Positions 36,601 through 51,600 are shown, counted from the first letter of the stretch. The stretch is DNA of 64,000 bases from Siphonodentalium dalli (GCA_032622095.1 CP136066.1:60544609-60608608); one strand, 5' to 3'. Notes: generated by a model from the letters alone, not told the origin. Made by a program: numbers and translations.

Positions 36601-39600
36601 AGTGCTAATGTAACCCGTTTGGATCACATATATTGGTACTTGTTGGTTAACTTTAATGTCTGAAATCTACTATAAATAGGGTTACTTGCACGTAAACAAT
36701 GCACGTATTGGCCCAAACATGTTGAATTTACCCATTAGGGTGTTTACATGTACTAACCATCCTCTGATTTGTTGTTCTATCTAATAGAAAAACATTGCAT
36801 TTTTGTGGGAGCTAAAGAAAAATTTACAACATGTTATTCAACACAAATTACAAATTTTTTAAACTTCTTATTTCTATACGAGGAAAGGTTGTGACAGGTT
36901 ATATTCTGGACTCAAAACATGGTTTTACTTGCTAATCGCTACCGTTTACCAAACTGATATATTTGATTCGATATGCGAATACTGTGAAGTATTTGATTCG
37001 ATTGAATTCGAATATTCGCAGGATGCTAATTTTTAAATTGTAATACGTCGCACTGAAGTCAGCCCCTCATTGTGCAGAATACACGATCTCCCTCATTTGT
37101 CATAGGAGACATGAGCAGTACATTGTACATATAAATTGCGTTCGATTTTGGTATAAAAGTTATAAGTACACATGTCACTCCTTGCATATATGTTCACTAT
37201 TTTATTAGTTTTAAGAGTGCTTGGATGGTTAACTCTTTCATGACTGGAGCAGAACTGGTGCTACATTAAAGATCCTGTGCCAGTGCATTCTCTTATATAT
37301 GTAAGTCTCCCATATTGAGCCTCGCATATATAAGAGAATGCACTGGCTAACAAGGTCAATGTAAATATTGTTAGGCCAATGTATTCTCTTATTTATGCAA
37401 ATATTGTAATATATAAGAGAATGCATTGACACAGGGTTTTCGTAAAATTTCAGGAAGCTCCAGTCATGAAAGAGTTAATACTTTATGTTGTTATTAAAAT
37501 GCACATAAAATTACAGGTCGACTTCCTACAGCAGGAAACGAAAAATCCAATATGTCTCAACCAAAGAAGAACTGTCCAAGGGCAGGATATCTCGCAATAA
37601 ACTCGAGAGGTAAGAAAAAGATCTACTAGTATGTATGGATATCATAACAATTTTTATTTTGAAGAGTATTACGATTTATTAGCGGACGAATTTGCCAATG
37701 GCAAACAATATTTTCATTTGGCAAAAAAAAAAATTTCATTTGGCAAACATTTCTGCCATAACCAAACTTTCATCAAACACTTAATCGACCGTGGTTAAAA
37801 TATGACTGTCAGAAAAAAGCGATGTTCTGTAAAATTTTCCAAGAAGTAATTTGTTTGTTGTGAGCTCTCAAGGTACTAGTAGATTACGTCACTTTGCACC
37901 AAACAGCAAAAAGTAATTATAAAATTGTTTTTACAGATAAACCCACTTGTCTGTTTGGGTCATGGGCACAGTCATTGTAACAATTGGTATTACTGATGAC
38001 ATTGTACACCACTTATTTATGTCGGTGTTTTATGACCAGCTAGTATAAGATAATATGTTTATCAGACGAGTATGAATGGCGAAAGATTATATTGTGGATC
38101 GGCTTTTTTGTAAACAATGATAGAGTACGAAAATCCTATGTATGCTTTGATGACAGATACTTGTAGTTTGATGACTGTCTAGCAATATTAAACGTAATTT
38201 CCGGCTGTCGCTTAGATATCTATATGATATATATATGCTACATGTATATATGCTTTGATGACAGATACTTATAGTTTGATGGCTGTCTAGCAATATTAAA
38301 CATCATTTCCGGATGTCACTTTGATATTTACTAGCTCATTTTACCTGTTTCTGTGGTTAGTTTTAACATTATATAACTTAAGACAAAAATGCGAATTTCC
38401 TTCAATTTCCCCAATTATGCACTCAATTAATTTGGCAAATCATTTTGAAATTTGGCAACAAAAAATTTTAATTGGTAAAAATTATCGTAATGATTTTTGT
38501 AGGGCTGCTAGACCGCTATTAACATGGAGGGGCGCTAGAAGGCCTGTATGGCCGACAAGTTCATGTTATTACTATTATTAACACAAATAAAAACAGATAA
38601 AAGTTGATAAGATTAAAAAATACAGGTCTCCTTGAAGGTTTGAAGGTTTTCTTTAATTATAAATTTTGATTTGGACCACATCCTTACATCCTTGAGAGAG
38701 CCACACATAGAGTTTCATTCATATCGTCTCGCTTACCTCCATTTCAGGTGGTGTCACATGCCGTTCTTTGAGCGGACAATTATTGGCTGTTATGTGAGGA
38801 TCGGTATCGGAAACCATGATGGCCGACCTGTCTATAGGGTGAGCTCTTGTTTCCATAGCAACATTTCTTGAGCAGTTATTTCTGTTTTGTCCAATGAAAA
38901 TTTGGTGATTGGAATCGGTTATCTTGGCCATGATTCTAGGGTGAACAAGCCTGGATATAGTGTGTCTCAACCCATAGAGAGCCCCACACAGACTGGATCA
39001 GACAACACTTCATAGTGCATGCTTCCATCTGTGTAAGGCTCCATGTGGGTTACCTATAAAACATGAGTTATTTCGCTTATCGTACTAGGTGCAAGCCTGG
39101 ATATAATGTGTATGACATTTGCAACATGAGGTCACCAGAGGGTGAATTTAGTGACACTAACCTGCACAACGGGCTAACATCACCAAATTCACCCTGTGGG
39201 AACCTCATTCTGCTTAGTCCTCAACTGCTATGAGAGACTTAGGATCAGATTGAAGTTCCCCAGTTGGAAGTTGGTGATGTTCACCCATTAGTCACCTCGA
39301 TTATGCAATTTATCTTCTGCAAATTAGGGGATATAGAAACTGAACAGAAGGGAAAAATTAACTAAAACAATGTTAATTTGGGACTATTGATACTTCCCAG
39401 AAGATGACGCCTAACAGAATGAGGTCCCCAGAAGGTGAATTTGTTGGTGCTAGCCCACTATATGGGATAGCATCACAAAATTCACCCTCTGGGACCTCAT
39501 TCTGCAGATGTCAGACACACTGTATCCAGGCTTAAAGGGACGGGTGGCCATCGTTGTAGGTTATAATTTTGAAATATCATGATCAAATTATGATAATTTC

Positions 39601-42600
39601 CTCAAGAATATACTAAGAGTATAGCATAATGATGATATTCAATGCGATATTATTCACAAAACACGTTTTGTGTCCGAGAAAATACAGGTCGACTGTTTAG
39701 TTTCTCGCAAAAAGCGCAGTGGATTGTTTATAAGATGAGTCACGATATTGCGCCATTTCCTTCTTTAGATTCGCGCGGTTTACGTCAGTTGTAAAACCCC
39801 TAATTTGGTGCGCTTACAACTAAATAATCCTTATTTGGTAAGTATGACCATATATAGGTTAGGAGAAAATACTAACTGGATTGACAAATATTCATCTCTT
39901 TGCGAGAACAATTATATTATGTACGTTTTCTGTCTGATCATTTCCCAGTCATGAAGTGTGATTTGAATGCGATTATTGATTGCGCCAATAATTTTATCTA
40001 CGCATTCCGCAGCACAGCGGAACTTTTTCATTGGCCGATACAGTTTTTCTGATAGTTTGTCTATAAAAATCGTAACGTAACTTTTTTTTATGTTTGTTTA
40101 CATAACCAATGGTACAAACGTGACAATAACATGCAATCTATGCGATATTTATGATTGATATAAGAACGACATCTGTCTATTATATAATATTCTTTCTATC
40201 TATGGCGGTTTTAGTTGATGTGACTATTTTAAAAGTTATACCCACAGGGAAAGCCGCCTGTATCTTTAAAGGCTCACTTAACATTCGAATCTCCAGATCA
40301 CATTATATACAACATATTCTATATTATTTAACATTTGAAAGAGGGAGCTCCAAAACATGGTATTATCAACTTATCCGATCGAATAAGTGTCAACTGTTGT
40401 TTTTGTTGAGTTACCTACATGTGTTCCGAGTGGATTAAGTGGGCCTTTAACCCTTGCATGCAGAGCTGTTAAGTTTCACGGATTGTCCTTGAGATTCCCG
40501 TGAAGCTTGAACACTGGTAATCGCGCATGTCCAAGTCCAACACCCCAGCAGTGCAACTCCAATCCGATAAACATCTGTAAAAGTGTAAATTGAATCGATA
40601 TTTAACAGATACACCTTTATTATGTTTTAGTTAACGTGTGTGTATGTCTGTTTGCCCAATAACTGTGTTTAAAGGTAGCATAACCTGTGGCAGGAAGATG
40701 TGTCAGGTGACCCAATAATTATCTCCAGGATGAGTCCAGATATATATGTCTGCATTTTCTTTAAGGATAATAAAAACAACAACAACTAGAGGTCAGATTC
40801 CATGGAATCAGATATACTTCCATGGTATCCCATTCCATGTGGGTGTTATGTGTATAGGTGTGTTCCTCTTCATGCGAATGCATATTGGTGCTTTGTGATC
40901 TGATGGTGGACTTGCATTGACATTTCTAAATAAGATATATATTCCAAAGGTTTATGTCATTTGGTTCGACCCACCGTGGATGATTAATGACAGTCTATTG
41001 CATGATGGTTGTGACCAACTGAGCCACCATTCACCCCAGCCAATCAGTTCATTTTTAATCGGTAGGGATACATCTTAGAGCTAAGTATAACCTCTCCCCA
41101 GGACGTCCATATCATATTCAACGATCACGAAATTTGGCGTGTCTGATTATATCGTAATCGACATATAGATCAAAAGGGTGTAAAATGCCATTTTTTCCCC
41201 GTTTACGAGTTTCGGTGGAATTTGCCAAAAGCCTCGACCCTCCCCGGGGCGTACGCCACATCTCCGTTGGACAGGTTACTTTTATAGTAGAGCGGACATA
41301 CCTATAGTATATCGGTGAACATATTCATGCATTTGCCTTGCTCCTTGATAAGTCCGTTTGAATTTGCGTCATAAAGAGTGGGTTTGAATTTGAGTAATAT
41401 ATATCACCCGTTAATAGTGATGTAACGATACGGGGGTTATTGGTAAAAGCCGATAGCCGATATTTTCAGTAGAATTATCGGCCGATCCGATACAGATACC
41501 GATAAGTCTTGTACGTGAACCAAACTCCATATCAATTTGTCTTTTAAATTACAAAATATTGTCGGCAAAGAACCGATATTGCGATAACCTGGTTGCAAAA
41601 AAAGTTTAGTTTACGTTCCCCAAAAACCCTGGCAAAACGATTTAATATTTCGTTGCATTCATAAGATTTCCTCAATATTTGTTTGATTCCGTTACCGTGC
41701 CTTACGGAATCCGTCCATACTAGTAATCCATTTGAGTCAATGACTTCAATTTCAATTTGCCAAACTCAATCTTTTTCAGAAGTTGAACACCTACAATGTC
41801 CCGCATAAATTGTTGACATTTTCTCTGCCCATGACAGCAGATACAAATCCCGCCCACAGAGCACTCTGATTGGTTCGGATGGTTCTATCAAACAAGTTAG
41901 TCACCTCCTCCATCTTCAGTCATCGTATACCAGAATGTCAATCAATTTGAAACAAAAGCACTTTAAACACACACACTTAACTGTTGTTAACACGTGATGT
42001 TTCTATATATTGAGGAATAGCGAGTCACGACTGCGGCGACTTTAATGCAAACTGGTCAAGTGACTCGTCTATTTATAAACACTATGATTTTTAGTTTACT
42101 GTGTCATCTGTCAACACGTGGCTTGTTAGTGATTACTACTCGATGACATCAAATGCATGCAAATAATCGTTTGATCTTACCGCCCGGCATCCGCCTTGGG
42201 AATATCATAACAATGTGACAACTTACTGTCGCACGTCACGGTGGTGCACAATTAATTCCACACCCCCATGAATACATCACTAAATGATACCGGTACATCA
42301 GTCTGATTCACTCACAGGAAGATTCCATTCTCACGCTAATGCCAGGGGCGTCAGTTATTCGCTTTCAACATGTGCTACTCGGCACTCTCAAGTAATTTTA
42401 ATTGTATACAGTTTATGTTTTAACTTTAATTATTAAGCGTACCGAACTACGGTACCTTTGGAAATGTTTATTTGGGTCATGAGTGTACCAACAGTCTCAT
42501 GTCGATGTTGTCATCATGGTATATCACTGTATGTGATGGAGGGCTGACCAGTGCGTAAAATAGTCGCTATTTTTTCTGGAAATTCCCGTCATTTATTTAA

Positions 42601-45600
42601 TATTAAAGTCGGAATTGGTGTAACAACGTTCACAAAGGACGTGACATGTATCGGTTAACGATATCGGTCGGGAGACTAAATTTTACCGATACCGATATCT
42701 TGCCGATACCACATATATCGGCCCGATCCGATAGCCGATACCGATAATCGGTACATCACTACCCGTTAACGTTACACGCTACCAGGGTTAAACCGTCCAC
42801 TCTGAAACTTTGAAAAGCGTACTAATCTTGCGTTTAGATACTACTAATCACATCCACTCGTCGAAAAGTTTTTATCTCAATGTCTAATTTTCGGAGTAAT
42901 TTTCCCCATTTGATTTTCGGTGGAATTTGCCAAATCTGAACCCACCCTGACACAAACACTCCGTTGAGCAGGTTGTGTTTATAGTAGATAGGTCAAATAC
43001 CTACAGTATACCGGCTTACATGACACTGCATTAAACTCGCTCCTTCATTAGCCCGTTTGGATTTGGGGCTAAAAATAGGTTAGTGATAGACTACTTAAGT
43101 ATACATATTTATGTTATATAGCGTTGTCACGAGTAAACCGTTCCATCTGAAAATTAGAAAATCGCACTGCAGATGCGCGAGAACACTACCCATCAGACGT
43201 ATTCGTCAAAAAAAATTTATCTCTATGTTTGAATTTCCCCCCCTTTGCAATTTTCGTGGAATTTTCCTAAAGTCTCAACCCACCCCGACTCGCATTCTCC
43301 GTTGGACAGGTTACTTTTAAAGTATAGCGGTCAAACTTTTGGGACATACATACAGTATGTCAACGTACCTGCTACAACATTATCTTGCTCTTTAATTAGC
43401 CGGTTTGGATTTGGCGGGAAAAATAGGTGCAATATTTCCGTACCCCGTAACGCAGAAAGTCCTGGGAAAAATCATTTTTAAGCGTTATATACGGGTCCGG
43501 ATCACTCGTCCAATTCGGAAAATGCAATAAAAAATTTAGAGCTCAGACTTAAAAAATAAACCTAGGTTTATACATCCTGGTGTATGGTGTATGCCTATCT
43601 ATGGGCGGTAACTACGCAGGGAAAGCGCGGACACAAGTTTTGATGCCCGTGGGCAGTAGTGCATATCGCGGTGTCCATATGGTCCAAATTTGGATGCCCT
43701 GCTCCTCATAATTTCCGAGATAGTAAAATGACATTTTTTCAGATAAAGGGAGATAACTCTGCGAGGAAAGCGCAGACAATATTCGTTATGCGACTAAGGC
43801 ATACAACTCATTTGCCCCAACATACTTACCAACTTTTAGTTTTCTACTGCTCATACTTTCCGAAATATAGTGATTATAAAAGTGTGGAGTATTTTAATAA
43901 TAATAATAGTGTAAAAAAATTTTTTTTTAAATTTCACTCCGTGGTGAAGCGTTGGGCCGAACTCATGATATATTCATTTTCTGTATCCCTTAGATGCCTA
44001 CATTCCCTAGAGACTTCACGGTCCTCCTCCCATTAGTTTCTGAGTATTTTCAATTAAACAGAAAACGGCCCCAATAGAAAAACAATATACTTCCTTGGTT
44101 ACACCAAGGAAGTATAATAATAGGGCGAATCTTGAGCTGAAAATATCGTAGTTTAGGGACGAAAATAGGAAGTAGGATGATTACGTCACGTCCTTACCAT
44201 GTTTATGTTGATCTCAAGTGATTGGAAGTGACCCCACCCCTGCCTCGAAATTGGTTGACGGAATTGGGAAATTGTCAACCCAGGCTCAAAATGCCAATTT
44301 TGAAGGCTCCTCCGTTATTTTACAATGGATTTTAAAATTGTTTTCAGTTTTGTAATCTGCTGCTCACATAGATTGTATGGAATGCATTTTATCTGATTCG
44401 GAGACGAAAAACATTTCGGTTATTGGAAAGCATATGGGCCCAAGTTCAAACTTTGAGGGCCCAAATCTCCGCCATTTTCCAACGGATTTGAGATCTGTTT
44501 TCAGTGTCGTGATAAGTTTGTAGGGTAGATGTTATATTCCAAATTTCATCTGATTCGGAGACTAAATTAAATTTGGCACCATAAACCACCCCTCCCCAGA
44601 ACCACAATACTGAACCGACACTGGCAAAATTTTGCACACACCGAGCACTAGTTAGTCTGGATACTTAGACGTGTGTCACGATTTCCAATGATTGTCCGTT
44701 TTAAAGGAGATACGGCGACAAGCCGTTTGCCCAAAAAAATAAAAATTTTGAGGGCCCACAACTCTGGTATTTCTACTCAGATTTCAAAAATCTTTTGCAG
44801 TATTTGATCAGCTTTACGCAGTCAAGCCATACACATAAATAGACGAGATTCGTAACGAAAATTTGTTTTTTTTAAATTTGACACCCCCACCCTATTGTAA
44901 AAATATAAGAAAGACCCTGTCCAGTTTTCGTTTTTCCACTGAACAGTATATGGCAAAGACGACTGTGAAGACCAAATTCAATTATATAGAATGATAGAGT
45001 ACAGCTGAGTACAATGAATTCGGTGTATACCTATCTATGGGCGGTAACTCCGCAGGGAAAGCGGGGACACAAGTTTTGATGCCCGTGGGCAGTAGTGCAT
45101 ATCGAGGTGTGCATATGGTCCAAATTTGGATGCCCTGCTCCTCATAATTTCCGAGATAGTAAAATGACATTTTTTCAGATAAAGGGAAATAACTCTGCGA
45201 GGAAAGCGCGGACAATATTCGTTATGCGACTAACATACAACTCATTTGCCCCAACATACATGTACTTACCAACTTTTAGTTTTCTACTGCTCATACTTTC
45301 CGAAATATAGTGATTATAAAAGTGTGGAGTATTTTAATAATAACTGGCGGCTTTTCGAATTCCCGGTTGGAAATTCGTATACTTCCATATACTTAAACGT
45401 TTGTAATGATTCTCGTTTTGCATGTAATGCGCTTTACCACTTTATTCCTTCTTCTCTCTTCCTATTTCTCGCGTTTGTGTTTGTTTCAAATGTCATCCAT
45501 TGCTGACTAAAGGCTCAGGTACTGTGTTTCTCTGGCACAAGTACTTTTCCCAGTGGATGTGTGATGTCAAGTTATATCTGTGAAAATTCAATTTACATGA

Positions 45601-48600
45601 CTAAATAGTAGCATGTGAGTTGTCCATTCACTTCAGAACCATGTTATGAGACTGCTTCAATGAATCAATACCAATAGGTATTTCTGTACCCACACAAAGA
45701 AGATGGACACCTCTGCCAAATTACAGACATTGTAAGTTGTATCTCAATATGTATCACAATGCAGACAACTCAGTTGAGTGCACAGATAGTCATACTATTT
45801 TTTCTTGATATAAAAGTTAAATATTGTTCCATGCCAACATACAATATACAAGTTACAGGTACGTGTGACTGAACATGACTACACAATGACCTTGCAGCTC
45901 GAATAAAGAAGATTTGACACAACTTTAAATGTCTTAGCAGATATTTATTTAATATTAAAGATTTATTTAGTATTAAAGATTGTCAATGGTAGGCTGCGTT
46001 CAATGTATGCTATGATGCTTTCAATGTATGGTATAATCTGAGAATTGCATGGTAGGCAGTGTTCAGTGTATGGTAGCATGTTTTAGTTGTATGGTAGGTT
46101 GTATACAGTGTATGGGAGGCTGTGTTCCTCTGTGTATTACGTTTTACGATATATAGCGTCGCCCACGAGTAAACCGTTCGCTCCAAAACTCAGGAAATCG
46201 CTCTCAAGTTGCGCGTTGATACTCCTAATAACATCCACTCATCAAACAAGTTATATCCCCGTGTTTGATTTTTTGGAGTATTTTTCCACCTTAGGTTTTC
46301 AGTGAAATTTACCAATTTGAACCCACCCGAATGCGAGCTCTCCGTTGGGCAGGTTGCTTCTTTAGTAGAACGCTCAAAGTTTGGGAGATTATATACGGTA
46401 TATCGAAATACCTGCCCCTGCATTAGCTCGCTCTTTGATTAGCCCGTTTGGATTTGGCGGGAAAAATAGGTTAGTGATACAGCACTTAACTATTCTCATT
46501 TACCTTATAAAGCCTCATCATGAGTAAACCTTCGGCTTTAGCGCGATTGGAGGAGACATGACAAAGTTGCGCCTGGACACTATCTATCATATCCCCTTAT
46601 CAAAAAAAAATATCTTGATGTTTGATTTTTTGACAAATTTCCCCCCTTTGATTTTCGTTGGAATTTGCCAAAATTCTGCACCCCCTTGAAATGAGGTCGC
46701 TGTTGGGAAGGTTGCTTTTAAAGTAGAGGGGTTAAACTTTGGGACCATACCTACATGATATCGGCGTACCTGCTCCTGCAATAACCTTGATTATTAATTA
46801 GCCGTTTAGATTTGGCGCCAAAAATAGTTTTTTTTTGTCCCGGCCGTGGATCATTAACAGTTGGGACAAAAAACTTACAAGTGGTACAGTCCGGTCCGCA
46901 TCACTCTTCGCATTCGGAGCAACCAGTAAAAATTTGAGACCGCTGTTCCAGAGATACTCTACAAGGGCCATAACTCCATAAATGAAGCACGGACAAAACT
47001 CTCAATGACTCGACCACTGTGTACTGTAGAATTTGTACACACGCTGAAAATTTCAGCGTTCTATATTCAGCGGTTCCTGAGATTAAGCGTGCCAAATTTA
47101 CTCAGAAGAATAATAATAATAATAAAAATGGAGAAAGGTTAAAGGGCGATAACTCTATAAAGGAACGTGGGGCCGAAATCCGGATACCGGTATTTTCAGT
47201 AGCTCTTAGATGTCTACCTTCCCCAGAGATTTCGCGTTCCTACTACCATCGGTTGCCTCAGTATCGCCAATTAAACGGAAAACTGGGTCAACAGAAATAC
47301 AATATACTCCCATATTAAAATATGGAAGTATAATAATAATAGTGAAAAATATTTTTTTTTTTAAATTCACTCCGTGGTGAAGCATTGGGCCGAACTCATG
47401 ATATCTTCATTTTCTGTATCCCTTAGATGCCTACATTCCCTAGAGACTTCACGGTCCTCCTCCCATTAGTTTATGAGTATTTTCAATTAAACAGAAAACG
47501 GCCCCAATAGAAAAACAATATACTTCCTAGTCCAAGTCTTCTCGTACTAAAACCGGCTAAGATATTGGGATGGAGGTGCCGGTCTTTAGTCCAAGACCGC
47601 TTGTATACCAATCCTATGACACGACTTACCCCCACGATCTGTGGCGGGAATTTGTGGTGTATTTTACTCGATTTACCTAGCAAATCAATACATGATGCTA
47701 TATACATTGGAAAGGCTTACATCTTATGGTCATAATGGTGTATAATAATCTAACTTTAATGTTAAATTACACATAGAATATTCCGGTTGATTGACACAAA
47801 CATCGATTTGTTTATCTGTTTGTTTACGTTTTAACCGAAAGCCGAAGTGGTCCGAATAAGTTCGGCATAATCCGCTGTTTGTTCTGGGAATTCTACTTTC
47901 CGTTTCTATATATAGCGCGGGTTTTCCGAACAAAAATGGCGAAAACCGATCGCCCGAAAGTCCAGTTTTCTATGTGCTTTCAGAACAATTCCCGCACTAA
48001 AAACTTAATGACATAATGGAGGATCAGAACAGTAGTTTTGTTGACTTGTCAAAATTGTCAAAATTGGAGCAAATTAGAACTCTTGTGTCTGACTTGCCAA
48101 GTTGCCATGCGTGTGATGTGCATTTTGACATCTGTGTTGATAAAATAATCAGAGAACCGAATCACACAGTTTCGAAATATAGTTCTTCCGTTTTAGTGGG
48201 ACTTTTCAAACTTAAGGTTCATTTATTTAGTGTATTACATTTATATCTCCAATGTTTAATTAATCTATTTATTATTTTATTTATTGACACACATAATTAC
48301 GATTACAATGGAGAATTCATCGTAATTTGCGTTGTTGTCCAAAATCTACGGAATATTTTCAACGGAAAATGCCGAACACAGTTCGCGAGGTCAACCGAGT
48401 TCGCATACTTTAAAAAAATTGTAAACATTGAGGTAAATGTCTCTTTTCGCATTAAATTACCGTTTTAAATTCACAACTGATGTGGGTTTCAGATAAAATA
48501 GCATGTCTTCTGCGGAAAATATCCGTTTATTGTCGCAATTGTGATATTTTATTTCATATAATTGTGGTTTTATTTGAGCGGGTCACTAACGCTTAAGTCA

Positions 48601-51600
48601 TGTCATAAGAATGCATGGGCCTGGAACTCGGACTAAAGACCGGCACCTCCATCCCAATATCTTAGCCGGTTTTAGTACGAGAAGACTTGGACTATATACT
48701 TCCTTGGTTACACCATGGAAGTATAATGATTGAATGCAACAAATTATTTGTTTTGCGAATTCAAAATCAGATGAAAAATTCTGATGAACTAAACTGCAAC
48801 ATGGATGGTCTGGCAGTCTGCTCATTTCCACTCATTTGGAATATGAGAGAACGATTTCCGAAGTTATTTTGGCGTTATGGGGAGATAAGCTGTGCCTACT
48901 GTCAGTAACGACATTTCCACCAACCGAATTAACTCGCTCACTTGAGCAGTTGGTAGCTTGAACTCCGAGATAATGCAGGCAAAAAAGGAATTTTATACAA
49001 TTCAAAATATCCCGAATCACACGACCGCTATCGAATTGAATTGAATCGGAATGTAAGAATCAAAATCGAATCGAATCTCGAAGCTTCGTCGGGCCCTAGA
49101 AGCCACACATATAAAGGGTGTTGTTATAGTATGATCACAAGTGTGCATCTGTATTTTAAGGTCCCATTGATGAACAGTTCTAAGTAACGGATTAGTGGTA
49201 TGCATTGCGGACAGAATGTGTCCATTTCGTTTGCTGGTAAAACTGTGAGACGAGTCAATTTGTACTTACGGTTTCATGCATACATGTCTGGTTGCAACCT
49301 GTGTAACTCGGGTTCATTTTTACTTATTTTTAATGAAGTTTCTGCTTCTTAATTTTTTAATAAATGGTGGAATGTGTCCATTTCTTTTGGGGGTTAAACC
49401 CTAAGACAAGTCCATTTTGTAGTTTATTCTGATTTTGTATTTACGGTCTCGCCTTATCTGGCTGTATCTGATGGAATTCTGAATAGTTTTACTTGGTGGA
49501 ATTCTGAGTAGTTTTACTTAGTTTATACGAAGTGTCTGTTTCTTTCTATTCAATAAATGGTGGTGGTCTCTCGATCGACACAGGTGGAATTTGTGTTTTG
49601 AACCAACAATTAGGTGGTTGCATTTAACAAGTGATCGCCCATTGCAGGTGATATATAGAATCAAGTTGGTGAACAGGAAATGCTGTCGCAAATTAGAGGT
49701 GTCCCCTTCCGCAAAAATCTCCCGGATTTCTATTTTCAAAACTTAACATGTCTGCTTCCATGACTGGAGCTTCCTGATATTTTGCAAAAACCCTGTGCCA
49801 ATTCATTATATATGCCAGTCTCCCATAGAAGCCTCGCATATATAAGAGAATGCATTGGCCTAACAATATTTACCTTGACATTTTAACCGTGGTGGTTAAG
49901 TTTTCGCCAATATTTGTTGATTGTCACATTCTTCCAGGTGGCACAGCAATTTGGTGCTTTCTCATATAATATGTCTTTGAGATTGTTACTTCTGCCAGAA
50001 ATAATTAGCATCTATTCAAATTTTAGTTCAGTAATGACTGCAAATTTCGTTTGTCCTGTTAGTGAAAATTTCAGTTGGCCACACTTTTGGCCAAAATGTT
50101 TAAGCCCAGCCAACAATCACATTTCCAAATGTATCATGAATTGGTCGTATGTTTAAGATCACCATTTTACGGTGATCTAGTAGAAGCCATTCACTTATAT
50201 TACTGACAGTAACTTACTAACTGTAATCCATGGTTATTTATCAAAACAATGAGGTTTATGGATGGTCAATCTCTTCCAAAATATGTTTTATATAATATTT
50301 TCTACAAGACACGTTACACACTGAACTATGTGTTGGTACTAAAGTTGTTATTGGACGTAACCTTTTAGTCTCTTTGCCATGTGATCTTACCTGCTATAAA
50401 TTGGAATCGCAGGTAAGATACTGTCTTTTTTTCTCAGGGTATAAAATAACACAGGTCCCTGGCACAATAGACCCCAAACACCCAAAGACATATATATGTC
50501 TTTGGGTGTTTGGTGTCTATTGTACCAGGGACCTGTGTAAAATAAGATATGAGTCGAAGACACCTATCCGGAACACTTTTATCAATTATTATTGACTTTT
50601 ATTGATATTGTCTTATATAATGCGATAATAAAGTGGGATATTTTTTCGTTACTATTTTTAGATACAAGTTATCTCGAATGCTATGATCCGAACGAATGTG
50701 AACCGTAAAAATTTATTGTAGATGTATGTATATTATACCAGATAATTCAAAATAGAATCAATATTAATTGATGGCAGTGTTTCCAGACAGGCGTCTTCAA
50801 CTCGCATTTATTATTTTATACCCAGGAAACTATATAAATCTTGTTATAGGAAGAGATAGACCATCTTTAATAATTAATTTAAACAGCTATTGTTGCATCC
50901 TTTCTTAAATACATATTATGGACTTGTTCGGGTGCATGAAATTGATAAATTAGTACTCAGGCGCTATGCCAACATAGGGAATGTAGCATTCTACTAACAT
51001 CGCTGAAAATTTTAAAGAAATCGACCATACCACTCCATAGAAAACATCGTCTGAACTACGCCCAATTGTAAATAATTACATCTCGATTCGGGACGCAATT
51101 ATCAGCGATAATCTAACATAAATGATTTCGCCATTGAGAGTCATTGCAATTAATATACAAGAATGACAGTGTGTATCATCAATTTGGACTAATATTAGTA
51201 ACAAATAGCTACTTTGAGCAAGGTTATTCTCAATTTATATTTGATCAACCTTCCTGAGTGTTTCACATCACTTTAATTAATAGTCAATAACGTACTGCTT
51301 TATGGTCCTGATAACATTTTTGGACACATAGTTGATATAGTTTTGATATACATTTGAACAGCCAATTGAATTTTGCCATATGTCATCTATAATTTTAGGT
51401 AGCTGAAATCACAGAAGTTCTTGAAACTGCAAAGATATATCAGCTGGGTAAAACCAGGACGAATAAGGGTCTGAAGCTCCGGTGAGTTAATTGAATTAAA
51501 ACCAGGACAAATAAGGGTCTGAAGCTCCGGTGAGTTAGTTGAATTAAAACCAGGACGAATAAGGGTCTGAAGCTCCGGTGAGTTAATTGAATTAAAACCA

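Noticed and set aside
43111-43320. 69-codon ORF with [17 protein letters not shown]
   Set aside because: Parallel copies of the ~345-bp repeat (46087-46305) give a changed frame and stops, so it is repeat-derived.
48598-48831. Minus-strand ORF at the right TIR
   Set aside because: It is composed of the 65-bp TIR and flanking repeat, with no independent support.
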